Below are positions 1 through 10,841 of a stretch of DNA of 64,000 bases, one piece after another. This stretch comes from Coriaria nepalensis (Eukaryota; Streptophyta; Magnoliopsida; Cucurbitales; Coriariaceae). Position 1 is the first letter of the stretch, and each line of letters starts with the position of its first letter. The stretch lies in the NCBI GenBank assembly GCA_027186245.1, contig CP114483.1, positions 2,738,001 to 2,802,000 on the forward strand, read 5' to 3'. A program made the translations under genes and the position numbers. The notes beneath the pieces were generated by a model. That model had not been told where the DNA came from, did no database searches, and saw nothing but the letters and a program-made list of their open reading frames with translations.

Positions 1-40
1 TGGACTTCATTTCTGATGGATTAGTCCAAAAATTATCATA

Positions 41-286
41 ACATTTCAGGGAAATGGATTTGGTCCGGACCGTACGGGTCAAGACCTATCCAGAACAACG
101 GTTCATATTGATTTATCGATCAGCACCGTTGTCAAAGTATCATGTTATTATGGTTTTGTATATAAATGATATATATAATCCTATTTTTTAACAAAATGAC
201 ATAATAATATATCACTTAGATATTCACCATTGGTCTGGATAGGTCCTTACCGGTACGTAGGGACCGAATCCATTTCGTTATTTCAG
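41..286. mobile_element. MITE with ~45-bp terminal inverted repeats
   Basis: The left end (about 50-97) and right end (about 231-277) are imperfect inverted repeats. Both read gaaatggatt(t/c)ggtcc near the tip and gacctatccaga further in. The ~130 bp between them is AT-rich and has no coding potential. The flanks acatttcag (41-49) and ttatttcag (278-286) match at 7 of 9 bases and look like an aged 8-9 bp target-site duplication, the size expected for hAT or Mutator-like elements. The superfamily is an inference; the inverted repeat is seen directly. Confidence 0.7.
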
Positions 287-1470
287 TATTAGTATTTCAC
301 ATCTGTTATTATGAATGAATCCAGATCAGCAGTACACATTGCAAAAAACATATGCAGAGGCTTAATGTATATGAAGTTGCATTGATCAATTGTTCCTCAT
401 GATAAGCTGATCTTCATAATCTTACCTTGTTTTTCTACTGCACATCTTGACTGGGTAATGACCAATCAATCAGGATTTTAACGAGACATGGCTTGATTCA
501 CGAGTCATGTGTACATTGAAATGACATGTCGGCCAGTGACTTGTATAGAGTGAAATGTCAGAGTTAAAGGCTGCAGGCTTAGGATATATAGAGATATATA
601 CTCTCTTGATCTCTCCTCTTCTGTATATAAATGATATCGTGTGTACAGTATATATATATATATATATATATATAAATACACATTATGGTGAATGGATGCG
701 ATGGTTCGTACAACTGCAGATACAACTACAACTGAAGGGTGAAGACGATAACTAGGTTTTGGACGTAACATGGTGAATTTTCATACCTAATTCCCTTGCT
801 GCATGGAGGAGGAGCCAATTTACATAGCTCTTCTCCTGTTTTGGGCAACATTTCAGTTGTTAGGCGACACGCCGTCAGGTCATATTGCTTCATGTGGTTG
901 AATCGTTGATGTATGATTTATTGGAGAGCACTAGTCACTCAGAATATATATTATATTACTTATTATTGAAGGAATTTTTTGGATTAGATGGTATCAATTG
1001 TTGATTTGGTATGAATGTACACTTAAAAACAAATCAGTCCACGATTTAGTCAAAAAATTTATCGTATTATTGCCCTAATTTTAAAAAGAATTTCCATGAA
1101 TTTCAGACAGTAACATAAACAAAACGTCAGCACAAACAGACTAATATTTTTTTAGGCACAAATGAAAAAAGGTATTTTTTTTGTGAGTCAAAAAGAAAAT
1201 AAGAATCTAAGTGAATATAATACAAGGTCTGATCTCGTAGCCTAGTTCATTCCACTATTCCAGTCCGTTGAACAAAACTGTGAGGTGAAAGTGGACAAAA
1301 TCTGCATCATTGTTTTTCTCACAGCCAAAAAAAGGAAATAAAACAAAAAAAACAAAACAAAAACATCTGGGTGGAAGTTAAAGGTATAACTGTAGAATGA
1401 TAATGAAACTTTAAGGAAAAACTTGAGGTTCAAGATGCCCACGAACTAGATGCAGTATGTAACTTGAAAT
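287..1470. other. Intergenic, no gene seen
   Basis: AT-rich sequence downstream of the TMEM18 homologue. It holds a (TA)n microsatellite near 648-674 and poly-A/T tracts. Short open frames are low-complexity and show no recognisable domain. Confidence 0.6.
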
Positions 1471-2611
1471 TTAGTCTTGTTTACTGCTTGAAATTCTTGC
1501 CCGGTGACGAAGCTCAGCCCTTTTCCACCGTGCAATTAGGTAGCACAGAGTAAACAGTGTGTTAACCTTCAAAGGAAGAAAAAAAAAAGGAGGCTGTTGG
1601 GGTTAAAAACCAATAACCGGGAAAAGGAAGCGAATAAGTGACAAGTATAAAAAACAATGTTTTAAGTCGATGGTGTTAGTTCTGAAAGGGAAGTAGCACT
1701 GACCAATATTAGCATCGCGATAACAAGTAGAGGCCCGGACCAGAGTGCAGAGAGGAAAACTCCACTAGGATCAAAATAATTTTGGCCTGCAAAGCTCTTC
1801 CAATTCTCACCTAGGAATCTATTGAGCCCCTGGGCTAGATAAACACCCGCCACTGCGCGAGATCGACATCTTAAGATGGTTGTATTTTGAAACAAAATCA
1901 AAACAATAAGAGAATAATAGCAGAAATTTTACTTTCTATTTTTCTCAAGTGCGTGGAAATTAACAATGTAAAAATGAGGGTGGGGATGCTTGAAAGATGC
2001 TTGAACAAAAAGGGGAAAGTAATAAAAAAACATACATGCGAGGAGGAACAAACACATCTGGAAGTTGGTGTTCTTCCTTGAAATAATGGTTGTAATGAGC
2101 AACAACGCATGGACTCCCAACAAGCCCATCAACCAAGGTTCCTGCCATATACAAGAGCGTGCTTGAAACACTGAAACCTAAATGAATGAAACATTGACTG
2201 AAATACTAATTATTTGAGCTGATGCAAAAATCAAATTCAATCTGATTATAGACCTATTCCAATGTAAATCCTATAGTTCCGACCGAAGTACAATGAATTG
2301 AATTTTCAAACAAAAATCAGTAAGGAATAAGGCTAAAGACACATAACCAAGTGAAAGATTGAGCTAAGTAAATGCGACTGTAAACATCAAGTGTACTCGA
2401 GAAACTTTTCTGCGAAACCAAATTAAGGAGGGAAGGGGAGAGAGAGAGTATAGATGATTGGGGGGAATACCTTCCAGTCGATGGCGTGGAAGAAACCTTT
2501 GAAATTGTCGACAGCGGGCTGGAGGCCAGATCGGAGCTCGGAGGAGAACTTCTGCATCAGATCTGCTATTTGGTCCATGTGCTCGTCCATGACCGACTTC
2601 AGCTCCTCCAT
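1471..2611 (-). CDS. TMEM18: TMEM18 family membrane protein, 163 aa, 4 exons
   Basis: Exons on the minus strand are 2471-2611, 2036-2141, 1704-1852 and 1471-1566. Phases agree and the total is 492 nt including TAA. The protein starts MEELKSVMDEHMDQIADLM, an amphipathic N-terminal helix. Next come FFHAIDWKEPWLMGLLG leading into membrane helices, SRKNTNFQM, GLNRFLGENWKSFAGQNYFD, a late hydrophobic stretch (PLLVIAMLILVNTLFTLCYL) and a basic tail, RWKRAELRHRAR. This order and length match plant TMEM18. Animal TMEM18 sits in the nuclear/ER membrane and is linked to body weight; the plant role is not known. ATG 2611 is the first in-frame start and lies just downstream of a CTT/GAA repeat in the leader. 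Confidence 0.92.
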
Positions 2612-2620
2612 TTTGAACTC

Positions 2621-2650
<30 letters not shown>
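2621..2650. repeat. (CTT)10 microsatellite in the TMEM18 5' leader
   Basis: Ten perfect CTT units on the plus strand, read as GAA/AAG repeats in the TMEM18 transcript, ending about 10 nt upstream of its start codon. Confidence 0.9.
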
Positions 2651-2651
<1 letters not shown>

Positions 2652-2829
2652 AAGCTTTTTGCAGCGGTCGAAGAGACTTCGCCGCAAAACGTATATATGA
2701 AATTCTGTAATAGAGAAATAAATAAATTCTCAGATGTGAAATCGTTACCGAGTTAGTAGACTCTAGAATGAAATCCAGTGGATCACTACCCTGTGTGATA
2801 CGTATTGCCGCAGAATATCGCCACATCCG

Positions 2830-3872
2830 CTAAAAACAAATTAAACAAATAAATTGAATTAGAGGCCCGAGGCCCGAGGCCCAAGGCTCAAGGCCCAAGA
2901 TTCCCTAAAACCCATCCAAGACTTTGTATTCATACCATCATTTGAGCCATAAAAGCCCATCAATTAATATGTTATGTGATGTCCTAAAGGGAAGAAAGAA
3001 AAAAAGTGTAGTCCTATTTTATAGTCAGATGAACACTGATCATGTGCCGAAGCAAATCTGGATAGTTCGGATACGTTTGCTTGTCTTAACCTCAAATGAA
3101 TCTTGTCCTCTCATTCAACATCCAATGGTTAATAATTAGGTGCATGGAAAACGGTTAAAAATGAGTCGTTTTTTCACGCGGTTAGCTAATTTTTATGTAA
3201 GATAGAAAATAAGAGAACGAAATTCACCAAATATTTTATATCTGGGCACCGAATTCAAACTCAATCTGGATGGTTTCCAGTGTGGGAAAGTGCATATATA
3301 GCTAGACTAAGTCCAAAAGGACTGTTATATCTTTCACATTTTATTTTATTTTTTATTTTTTATTTATTTTATTTTATTATAATAATAATTTATTGAATAA
3401 AAATTTAAATAAAGGACAAAAACTCTAGGGTCGGTGACACAAAAGTGCACCATCTTTGAATAAAAAGACTTGAGCTCATATATCTATGCTGGAGACATTG
3501 AGTCATCAAATTTAAGCTTTCAAGAAAAAGCATGAAGATTAGGGAATCTTCAGTGGTAAGAAAAAGAAAAGAAAGTATGAACTTAACAAGTAAAGCATGG
3601 ATTTAGTTATGAATCAAAAGTGGTATCTATATAATGGTCTAAAAGCTGCTTGCGGATCAAGTTAAGCACCTTACCTTCCTTTATTATTGTATTTTCTGCT
3701 TTAACCTATCATAATTATCTTACCCTACAGCTAAGAATTCCACTTGCATTTTTTCTTACATATAATGTCTCTTCCTTCCATAATGCGAATTCTCCCACCA
3801 AACGGAGTACTACCTAGATAGTATATAGAACAGCAGATCAGCTTGCTGAACAGATTGATAGTCACTATTAAG
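2830..3872. other. Intergenic between divergent TMEM18 and MCTP genes
   Basis: Shared upstream region of two divergent genes. A short direct repeat (gaggcccgaggcccgaggcc) lies at about 2862-2882. AT-rich tracts around 3335-3410 are unremarkable. No further gene is seen. Confidence 0.5.
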
Positions 3873-6800
3873 ATGGCTACAGCGATCCGGAAACTGATAG
3901 TAGAGATAGTGGACGCTCAGAACCTGCTGCCGATAGACGGGAAGGGGACCTCCAGCCCTTATGTTGTGGTTGACTTCTACGGGCAGCGAAAGCGGACTCA
4001 CACGGCCATACGGACTCTGACCCCGACATGGAATGAGGTGCTCGAGTTCAGTGTCGGAAAGCCGTCCAATGTGTTAGGGGACATGCTTGAGATCGATATG
4101 TTCCATGACCGGACGTATGGTCCTACCCGCAGGAACAACTTTCTTGGGAGGATTAGGTTGAGTTCGGCCCAGTTTGTTAAGAAAGGTGAGGAGGCCTTGA
4201 TTTATTTCCCTTTGCAGAAGAAGAACCTTTTTAGCTGGATTCGGGGGGAGATCGGTTTGAAGATTTATTATTTGGATGAGGTTGTGCCGCCTGAGCTTCC
4301 GCCTGAAATGCCAGAACCACCACCGCCAACAGAGGAAGTGAAGCCGGAACCAGATTCCGAGCCAAAGCAACCAGCTGAGAATGCAACGGCTGAGTCGAGC
4401 CAAGTGGAGTTGGAAGATAAACAGTTAGACCAAGCACCAGCTGATGATAGTAAGAATTTGAATGAAGAGCCGCCAGCTCAACCTGAGGTGGAAATAACGG
4501 CAGAATCTGATCCACCGCCACAACCGAATGAGGAGGTTGTAACTGATCAGGTGAAGCCAGACCCACCCGAACCGCCTTCTTTTAAAAGTGATGAGGATCA
4601 TATCGAAATTGTGCCTCCATCAAATTTTAATAAGTCAGCACCAGAAGTAAAATTCAGCGGGATCAACGGTCCACAACCGATCAAAAGGCCGATGTCAGGC
4701 TCAAACTACATGTTAGAGCCTACAGAAAGTCTTCCAATCGAACGCTCAGCATTCGATCTTGTTGAGAAGATGCACTACGTCTTTGTTCAAGTGGTGAAAG
4801 CCCGCTCGCTCCCGACCAACGGGAGTCCAGTTGCTAGGATCGTTGTTGGGGGTCACCGCATCGTATCAAAACCTTCTCGGAAGACTAATCATAATGTATT
4901 CGAGTGGGGCCAGACATTTGCTTTCGGCCGTGAAATGCCTGATGATCATCAGTCTTCGACGTCTATCCTGGAAGTCTCTATGTGGGACCCGGAACCTGGT
5001 CGCAAATTCTTAGGAAGGTTATGCTTCGATGTGTCAGAATTCCCGTTACGGGATCCACCGGATAGCCCATTGGCCCCACAATGGTACAAGCTCGAAGATA
5101 GTAGGGCACAGAACGACTACATCATGCTTGCCATGTGGATCGGCACACAAGCTGACGAAGCATTCCCGGACGCATGGAAAACCGACACAGCCAATCATGT
5201 TGGTTGTCGGGCCAAGGTCTATCAATCTCCAAAGCTCTGGTACCTTAGGGCCCAAGTAATTGAAGCCCAAAACATCATGCCTTTAACGTCAACGAGAGAT
5301 CTAGCTTCATTCCAAGTCAAGGTCCAATTAGGCTTCCAAGTATCTAAAACTAAAGTCTCCATCACTCAGAACGGAGCTCCTCCATCTTGGAACGAAGACT
5401 TGATCTTTGTAGCGTCCGAGCCATTTAGTGACCAGTTAACTTTCACCTTAGAAAACCGGCAATCTAAAGGACCGGTCACCTTAGGCGTTGCCATGATACC
5501 ACTGGCGGAGATAGAGAGGCGCGTGGATGAACGAAAAGTAACTTCTCGATGGATCACTCTTGAAAATCATCAAGCTGAGAAAGCAATAAACAAGGGCAGG
5601 CTTCATCTAAGGCTATGTTTCGACGGCGGATATCACGTGATGGATGAGGCTGCATATGTGTGCAGCGATTACCGTCCAACGGCAAGACAGCTATGGAAAC
5701 CTCCGGTCGGTACGGTAGAGCTTGGCATCATCGGGTGCAAGAGTTTGTTACCAGTAAAGATGGTAGATGGGAAAGGGTGTACGGATGCTTACTGTGTTGC
5801 TAAGTATGGTCCTAAGTGGGTACGAACTCGTACTGTTTCAGATAGTTTGGATCCTAAGTGGAATGAGCAGTACACATGGAAGGTTTACGACCCATGCACG
5901 GTTTTGACACTTGGCATTTTTGATAGCTCGGGAGTCAACGAAATAGATGGATCGAAAGACCCGAATCGACCCGATTTCCGTATTGGGAAGGTACGTGTAC
6001 GCATCTCAACCTTAGAGATAGGGAAAGTGTATAGAAATATCTATCCCTTGTTGGTTTTATCCAATACTGGTATGAGGAAAATGGGGGAGGTAGAAATGGC
6101 TATACGGTTTGTACGAGCAACTCCTGCGTTAGATTTCATCCATGTCTACTCTCAACCTTTACTACCGTTGATGCACCATATAAAGCCGCTTGCAGTGGTG
6201 CAACAAGAGATGTTAAGGACCACAGCTGTGAAACTTGTGGCCGCACATTTGTCAAGATCGGAGCCGCCCATTCGACGTGAGGTTGTGCAGTACATGCTTG
6301 ATGTAGACTCCCACACTTTTAGCATGCGCAAAGTGCGTGCCAATTGGTTTAGGATCATCAACGTGCTTGCTGGTTTGATCGATGTGGTAAATTGGGTTGA
6401 ACAGACGCGTTCATGGAAGAAACCAACGGCTACAATTCTCGTACATGCATTGTTAGTGATGCTTGTGTGGTTCCCTGATTTGATAGTCCCCACACTAGCA
6501 TTTTACATTTTCGCCATTGGCGCTTGGAACTACAGGTTCCGATCCCATGTTACGCTCCCACACTTCGACCCCAAGCTCTCTTTAATTGACACAGTCGATC
6601 GTGATGAACTTGACGAGGAGTTTGATATAATGCCGAGCTCTAGACCAGGAGAGGTAGTTAGAGCAAGGTATGACAGGCTACGTACATTTGGCGCCCGTGT
6701 CCAGACAGTATTGGGTGATTTTGCCACGCTATGTGAACGCGTGCAGGCATTGGTTACATGGCGAGATCCTCGTGCCACGGGGATTTTCGTGGGGTTGTGT

Positions 6801-6959
6801 TTTGTGGTGGCTATGATTCTCTACATGGTGCCGTCAAAGACGGTGGCAGTGGCATTCGGATTCTATTATCTACGGCATCCGATTTTCCGGGACCGGATGC
6901 CATCTCCAGTTTTGAATTTCTTTAGAAGGCTGCCTTCTCTGTCGGATCGCATCATGTAG
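3873..6959 (+). CDS. MCTP: Multiple C2 domain and transmembrane region protein (MCTP), 1028 aa
   Basis: One uninterrupted reading frame, as is usual for plant MCTPs. I start at ATG 3873 (MATAIRKLIVEIVDAQNL), because the frame upstream has no ATG and C2A begins here. Visible parts are: C2A (about 5-110), a Pro/Glu-rich linker (about 150-290), C2B (about 300-420), C2C (about 455-580), C2D (about 610-750), and a C-terminal phosphoribosyltransferase-C-like region. The last has two hydrophobic hairpins (about 853-885 and 969-1000) and ends NFFRRLPSLSDRIM. The long acidic/proline linker resembles the QUIRKY/MCTP15-16 group. MCTPs tether ER to plasma membrane at plasmodesmata and act in cell-to-cell signalling. 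Three of the C2 domains look short of the full acidic calcium-binding set, but this was not aligned. A polyadenylation-like AATAAA lies at 7037-7042. Confidence 0.95.
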   Translation: MATAIRKLIVEIVDAQNLLPIDGKGTSSPYVVVDFYGQRKRTHTAIRTLTPTWNEVLEFSVGKPSNVLGDMLEIDMFHDRTYGPTRRNNFLGRIRLSSAQFVKKGEEALIYFPLQKKNLFSWIRGEIGLKIYYLDEVVPPELPPEMPEPPPPTEEVKPEPDSEPKQPAENATAESSQVELEDKQLDQAPADDSKNLNEEPPAQPEVEITAESDPPPQPNEEVVTDQVKPDPPEPPSFKSDEDHIEIVPPSNFNKSAPEVKFSGINGPQPIKRPMSGSNYMLEPTESLPIERSAFDLVEKMHYVFVQVVKARSLPTNGSPVARIVVGGHRIVSKPSRKTNHNVFEWGQTFAFGREMPDDHQSSTSILEVSMWDPEPGRKFLGRLCFDVSEFPLRDPPDSPLAPQWYKLEDSRAQNDYIMLAMWIGTQADEAFPDAWKTDTANHVGCRAKVYQSPKLWYLRAQVIEAQNIMPLTSTRDLASFQVKVQLGFQVSKTKVSITQNGAPPSWNEDLIFVASEPFSDQLTFTLENRQSKGPVTLGVAMIPLAEIERRVDERKVTSRWITLENHQAEKAINKGRLHLRLCFDGGYHVMDEAAYVCSDYRPTARQLWKPPVGTVELGIIGCKSLLPVKMVDGKGCTDAYCVAKYGPKWVRTRTVSDSLDPKWNEQYTWKVYDPCTVLTLGIFDSSGVNEIDGSKDPNRPDFRIGKVRVRISTLEIGKVYRNIYPLLVLSNTGMRKMGEVEMAIRFVRATPALDFIHVYSQPLLPLMHHIKPLAVVQQEMLRTTAVKLVAAHLSRSEPPIRREVVQYMLDVDSHTFSMRKVRANWFRIINVLAGLIDVVNWVEQTRSWKKPTATILVHALLVMLVWFPDLIVPTLAFYIFAIGAWNYRFRSHVTLPHFDPKLSLIDTVDRDELDEEFDIMPSSRPGEVVRARYDRLRTFGARVQTVLGDFATLCERVQALVTWRDPRATGIFVGLCFVVAMILYMVPSKTVAVAFGFYYLRHPIFRDRMPSPVLNFFRRLPSLSDRIM

Positions 6960-7243
6960 GTTTCTGAATTGAGAATTGGAATTCTGATTCCGATTCCAAT
7001 TCCAATTCCGACATCGAGATGCATTTCTCCAGATTAAATAAAGTTTTAGTTTTTTAGTTTGCTAAATTCTGTAGGTACTATGTAATATGTATACAATATA
7101 TCTTCTTTGTTACTAGCAGAAAGTTTACATGATAGTAGTGAGGCTTTTTATTAAAAGAAAAACCAAAAACTGTAGAGGAAGAAAAGGAAATTACACAAAC
7201 AGAAGGTGAAAAAGGAAAATAAAAAGCATAGAATTAGCACCTT

Positions 7244-8515
7244 CTATTCAGCTTCAGGACGACTAACTGCAGTGGCATCTAATGGCTTTACTTCAGAAAC
7301 AATAGCATTATCACCTTCAATTGATTTTATCTGCCTTAATATGTCCGCCTTTTTCTCGAGCAGGGCTTGTATTTTTCCGTCAATCTTCTCTAACTTCTGT
7401 TTCAATTTGCCTGCATCCTTGCATTTCACCTTCTCATCATGCTGCTTCCTTTTCTTTTCACCTTTGTCCTTGTTGTCCTTCTCATTCTTGTCTTTACCTT
7501 TCTCCTTCTCTCCTTCTTTTTCTTCTTCAGCCCCTGCTTCTTTAACATCTCCTTCTTCCACTTTGATATCTCTAGAGGTAACACCACCAGCCTCACCATG
7601 CTGTTCTTCATGATCTTCCTTCTTATTTTTCTTCTTATCCTTCTTATGTTTAACCTGTTTTTCTTCACCGGCCTCATATTTGTCATGGTCCTTTTTCTTC
7701 TTCTCTTTCTTTTGCTTCTTCCCATCCTCCTCCTCCTCCTCCTCATCCTCATCCTTATCCTCCTTTTTCTTGTCCTTTTCTTTATCTTTCTTACATTTCT
7801 TGTCTTTCTTCTTCACTTCCTCAATCCCCTCTTCACCTGCCCCATCTTTGTCATGGTCCTTTTTCTTCTTCTCTTTCTTTTGCTTCTTCCCATCTTCCTG
7901 CTCCTGCTCCTCCTCATGGTCATCATCCTTATCCTCTTTTTTATTGTCCTTCTCTTTCTCTTTGACATTTTCTTTTTCTTTCTTACATTCCTTGTCTTTC
8001 TTCTTCACTTCCTCTATCCCCTCTTCATTTGACATCTCATCCCTGTCCTCCTTCTCCTTCTTCTCCTTCTTCTCCTTCTTCTCCTTCTTCTTTTTCTTCT
8101 CATCTCCTTTCTTTTCTTTCTTTACTAATTTCTCATCATCCTCATCATTCTTCTCATTCTCCTCTTCATGTTCATCCTTCTTACCTTTTTTCTCTTTATC
8201 TTTTCTCTCTGATTTTTCTTCATCTTTTCCTTTATGCTTCTCTTTCTTCTCTGTTTTGTTCTTCACTTCAAATAAAACATCCGCCTTCTCTTCCTTACCA
8301 TCCTTCACCTCTATATCCTTGGTCTTGACTTTTAAATGTTCTTCTTCTTTTTCAACATCTCCCCCTTTAACGACCGACTCAGACTCCAGCTTAATTACGG
8401 ACTTCTCTTCCTTACGATCACTCGATTCCTTTTCCTGGGTTTTTCCTTCGTAATCGAATTCCTCCTTCTTCGCCTTTCCTTGTTCATTACCACTGAATTC
8501 AGATCCATCCTCCAT
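7244..8515 (-). CDS. Lys/Glu-rich low-complexity protein with C-terminal coiled coil, 423 aa
   Basis: Intronless frame from ATG 8515. Apart from the ends, the protein is almost entirely alternating Lys, Glu and Asp (KEKKEKKEKKEKED, DEDEEEEEEDGKKQKKEKKK). The last ~60 residues are different: KLKQKLEKIDGKIQALLEKK then ADILRQIKSIEGDN, a predicted coiled coil that gives the best evidence of a real protein. An internal duplication of about 56 residues holds EEGIEEVKKKDK followed by DGKKQKKEKKKKDHDK twice. Highly charged proteins of this sort are usually disordered and often nuclear or nucleolar; no function can be assigned. An intron-containing leader may extend upstream to about 9000. Confidence 0.7.
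   Translation of the reverse strand: MEDGSEFSGNEQGKAKKEEFDYEGKTQEKESSDRKEEKSVIKLESESVVKGGDVEKEEEHLKVKTKDIEVKDGKEEKADVLFEVKNKTEKKEKHKGKDEEKSERKDKEKKGKKDEHEEENEKNDEDDEKLVKKEKKGDEKKKKKEKKEKKEKKEKEDRDEMSNEEGIEEVKKKDKECKKEKENVKEKEKDNKKEDKDDDHEEEQEQEDGKKQKKEKKKKDHDKDGAGEEGIEEVKKKDKKCKKDKEKDKKKEDKDEDEEEEEEDGKKQKKEKKKKDHDKYEAGEEKQVKHKKDKKKNKKEDHEEQHGEAGGVTSRDIKVEEGDVKEAGAEEEKEGEKEKGKDKNEKDNKDKGEKKRKQHDEKVKCKDAGKLKQKLEKIDGKIQALLEKKADILRQIKSIEGDNAIVSEVKPLDATAVSRPEAE
7676..8033 (-). repeat. Internal in-frame tandem duplication in the K/E-rich gene
   Basis: The plus-strand string tcatggtcctttttcttctt starts at 7683 and again at 7851, an offset of 168 bp (56 codons). Similarity continues to the tcaatcccctcttc / tctatcccctcttc ends near 7835 and 8025. 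The second copy carries small extra insertions in the acidic run. Confidence 0.85.
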
Positions 8516-8599
8516 TTTTGAAAAAACCTGTAAATCCCAACCTCTTGCTTTTGAAAAGAGAATGAACTAACCAATTCACAAGCAACAAAACCAATCAAT

Positions 8600-10841
8600 A
8601 AATTAACATAAGCAAAACAAGTAACATCAAGAACTATACAAGTTTATAAGGTTTTTAGATTTTGGAATTCATTTTAAGATAAATCACAGATTTTCTTCAT
8701 CATTTTTGAAAAGGGAACTATTTGCAAGAAATTTACCGAAAAACTAGACCCTTTTTACTTCTTCTCCCCTTCTTAATTTTGGGTTTGGTACGTACCACAA
8801 ATCCTTACAAAATCTTACCAGTTAAGGCAAGAACCAAAAGATGACGCAAAATCGACAGAAAAAGCCAAAGAAAACCAAATAATCTCACACAGCAGAAGAT
8901 ATAATAGTTAATTACAAGAGGAAAACCAGAAACTGGTACCTTAATATGATCGAACCGATAAGAGTAGGGAAGAAGAGCCTTTTGATTTGGAAACAAAACA
9001 AATAAAAGGAAAGTTAATTTATAGATTAACTCTAACGCGGTTCCAACTGTCAGGATGTCGGGCTCATCTGCTGTGCTTACGGTTTTAACACGGAAACCTG
9101 GGGCTCTCCAATTGAGGGTACTATTTACGTACTATGTACTTGTCAATTGGTCAAGACCACATTTAAATAAATTATACAACTTGAGGCAAAAAATGAAAGT
9201 CACAACCATTCTAATACTTAATGAACTTAAGGAGCTATATACTTACTTATATAAAAAAAAATTTACATAATTTTACTTTATAATTTTTTTTAATAAAATA
9301 TATATTTTAAAATTAATAAGTTTTAAATTAATTTTAAATAATTAAACTTATTAATTTTAAATATAAATTTAATCCATTCTGTAAAAAAAAATTTAAAATA
9401 TTAAAATTAATTATATTTTCTTAAAAGAGTCTAATTTTAAATATATAAAATCTCATATTTATTTTATTTCTTAATTTTAATTTTTTAGAATAAAAAATAA
9501 AATAAATAGATATATTATATATTAGACATCCAAATATTTACTTAATATATATATATATATATTATTTTTGTATGATTTAAGTTTAATGTACCAAAACAAG
9601 TTGGCTGATATGGGCCAGATACGACTTGTTTTGGGCCCATTTATTAAAGCTACGCTAGGCACGACCTGCATATTAAACATGTCAAGCCCGTGCTGGGCCT
9701 AAAAAAAAACACTCTTCCTAAGTCACGGCCTAAAGGCCTGGTAGGTCTTACACGGGTCATGCCAAGCCTTAAAAGGCAAGTCAACCATGGGCCTTACACG
9801 AGCTTTACACGAGTCTTACATGGGCCTGAGTAGTATTAATAAGATTCGATTATTATAATTTTTTATTAGTTTACTATTTACAAATATGAAAATTTAAGAA
9901 ATTATATAGCAAATTGTGATGCGGGCCTTATACGGGCTAGTCCGCGTGTCAACTCACTGAGCCGTAGCTAGCTACGATTCATTCATGTATACTCACCCGA
10001 CTTTCAATAGTAATGGGAAGTCCAGTTCCATTTTGGAATAGGAAAGTCTGCTTATGAGGGTTGAGCTATGTTAAGTGACGATGGTCCGATGATCTTTATG
10101 CCAGGTCCGGCCGATGGGTCGATCAACATCGCTTTGCGAGAAGTTCATCTATGAGGATATGTAATGATCAATAATAAGATTCAGACCTTCTTATATTTAT
10201 GTTATTCGGGAAAATGTGATTCCAAAAATAAATACATAAGTCGGTCTTTTATGGCTTCAATGGCAACTCCGTATTTCTTTGATTACTTGACGATTAGTGC
10301 TCAAATGTCGTTTTGTTGTTGTAAGCCCTGTATCACATTGGAAAGGAATGTCGTTTTGCTATTGTAAGCAATTTATGACATTGGAAAGGATCGTCGGGAT
10401 TTTGGTTTCACGTTCAAAAGTGCCGACTGCCAAGCGTGTAATAAGATGAAATTCTGATTTCATTAACTTTTGGGGCTTAAATATCAGAATCTAATATTTT
10501 GGGGGAATTTATCGTAATTTTAGTATAGTTTCGTGGGTTAAATCATAATTTCCACTAACAAATATGCGCCCCATATTTCCCAACAATTCATATAGTTAGT
10601 AGTTAGTATCACCCGCCATATAAGGGTAGATTCGTCAATTCATCCGTTTTGAAAATGGAAGGCGCAAGCAAACCAGAGGAAAAAAAAAACTGAAACAGAA
10701 AGACAGGGCGAAGATTCAGAATAATCCTCATCTCTTTTAGATTCTCTCTCTCTATCTCTCTCCCTCTTCGTGGAGACCTGGTTTCCAGGAAATCAGGTCT
10801 AGACCAGCTCTTCGTAGATTCCTGATTAGCGCGCTTCGACC
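8600..10841. other. Intergenic, AT-rich plus a GGGCC-motif cluster
   Basis: 8600-9000 probably holds leader or promoter of the K/E-rich gene. 9250-9590 is extremely AT-rich. 9600-9960 repeats gggcc/ggccc words in both orientations. 10640-10841 is the promoter and leader of the syntaxin gene, with a CT-rich tract at about 10742-10766. No coding sequence is recognised. Confidence 0.5.
9600..9960. repeat. Cluster of GGGCC-type motifs in direct and inverted order
   Basis: Words such as tgggccagatacgac, ttgggccca, gcccgtgctgggcct, gggccttacacgagc and gcgggccttatacgggc recur within 360 bp of otherwise AT-rich DNA. Such dense subterminal motifs occur in plant hAT-type non-autonomous elements. I could not find clean element ends or a target-site duplication, so this is only a suggestion. 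Confidence 0.4.

Noticed and set aside
4074..6778. Several 60-113 codon frames on both strands inside the MCTP gene
   Set aside because: Shadows of a long, constrained coding sequence; none has its own domain.
7439..8453. Long plus-strand Leu/Phe- and Ser/Phe-rich frames
   Set aside because: They are antisense readings of the Lys/Glu-rich coding sequence (CTT/CTC runs) and not independent genes.
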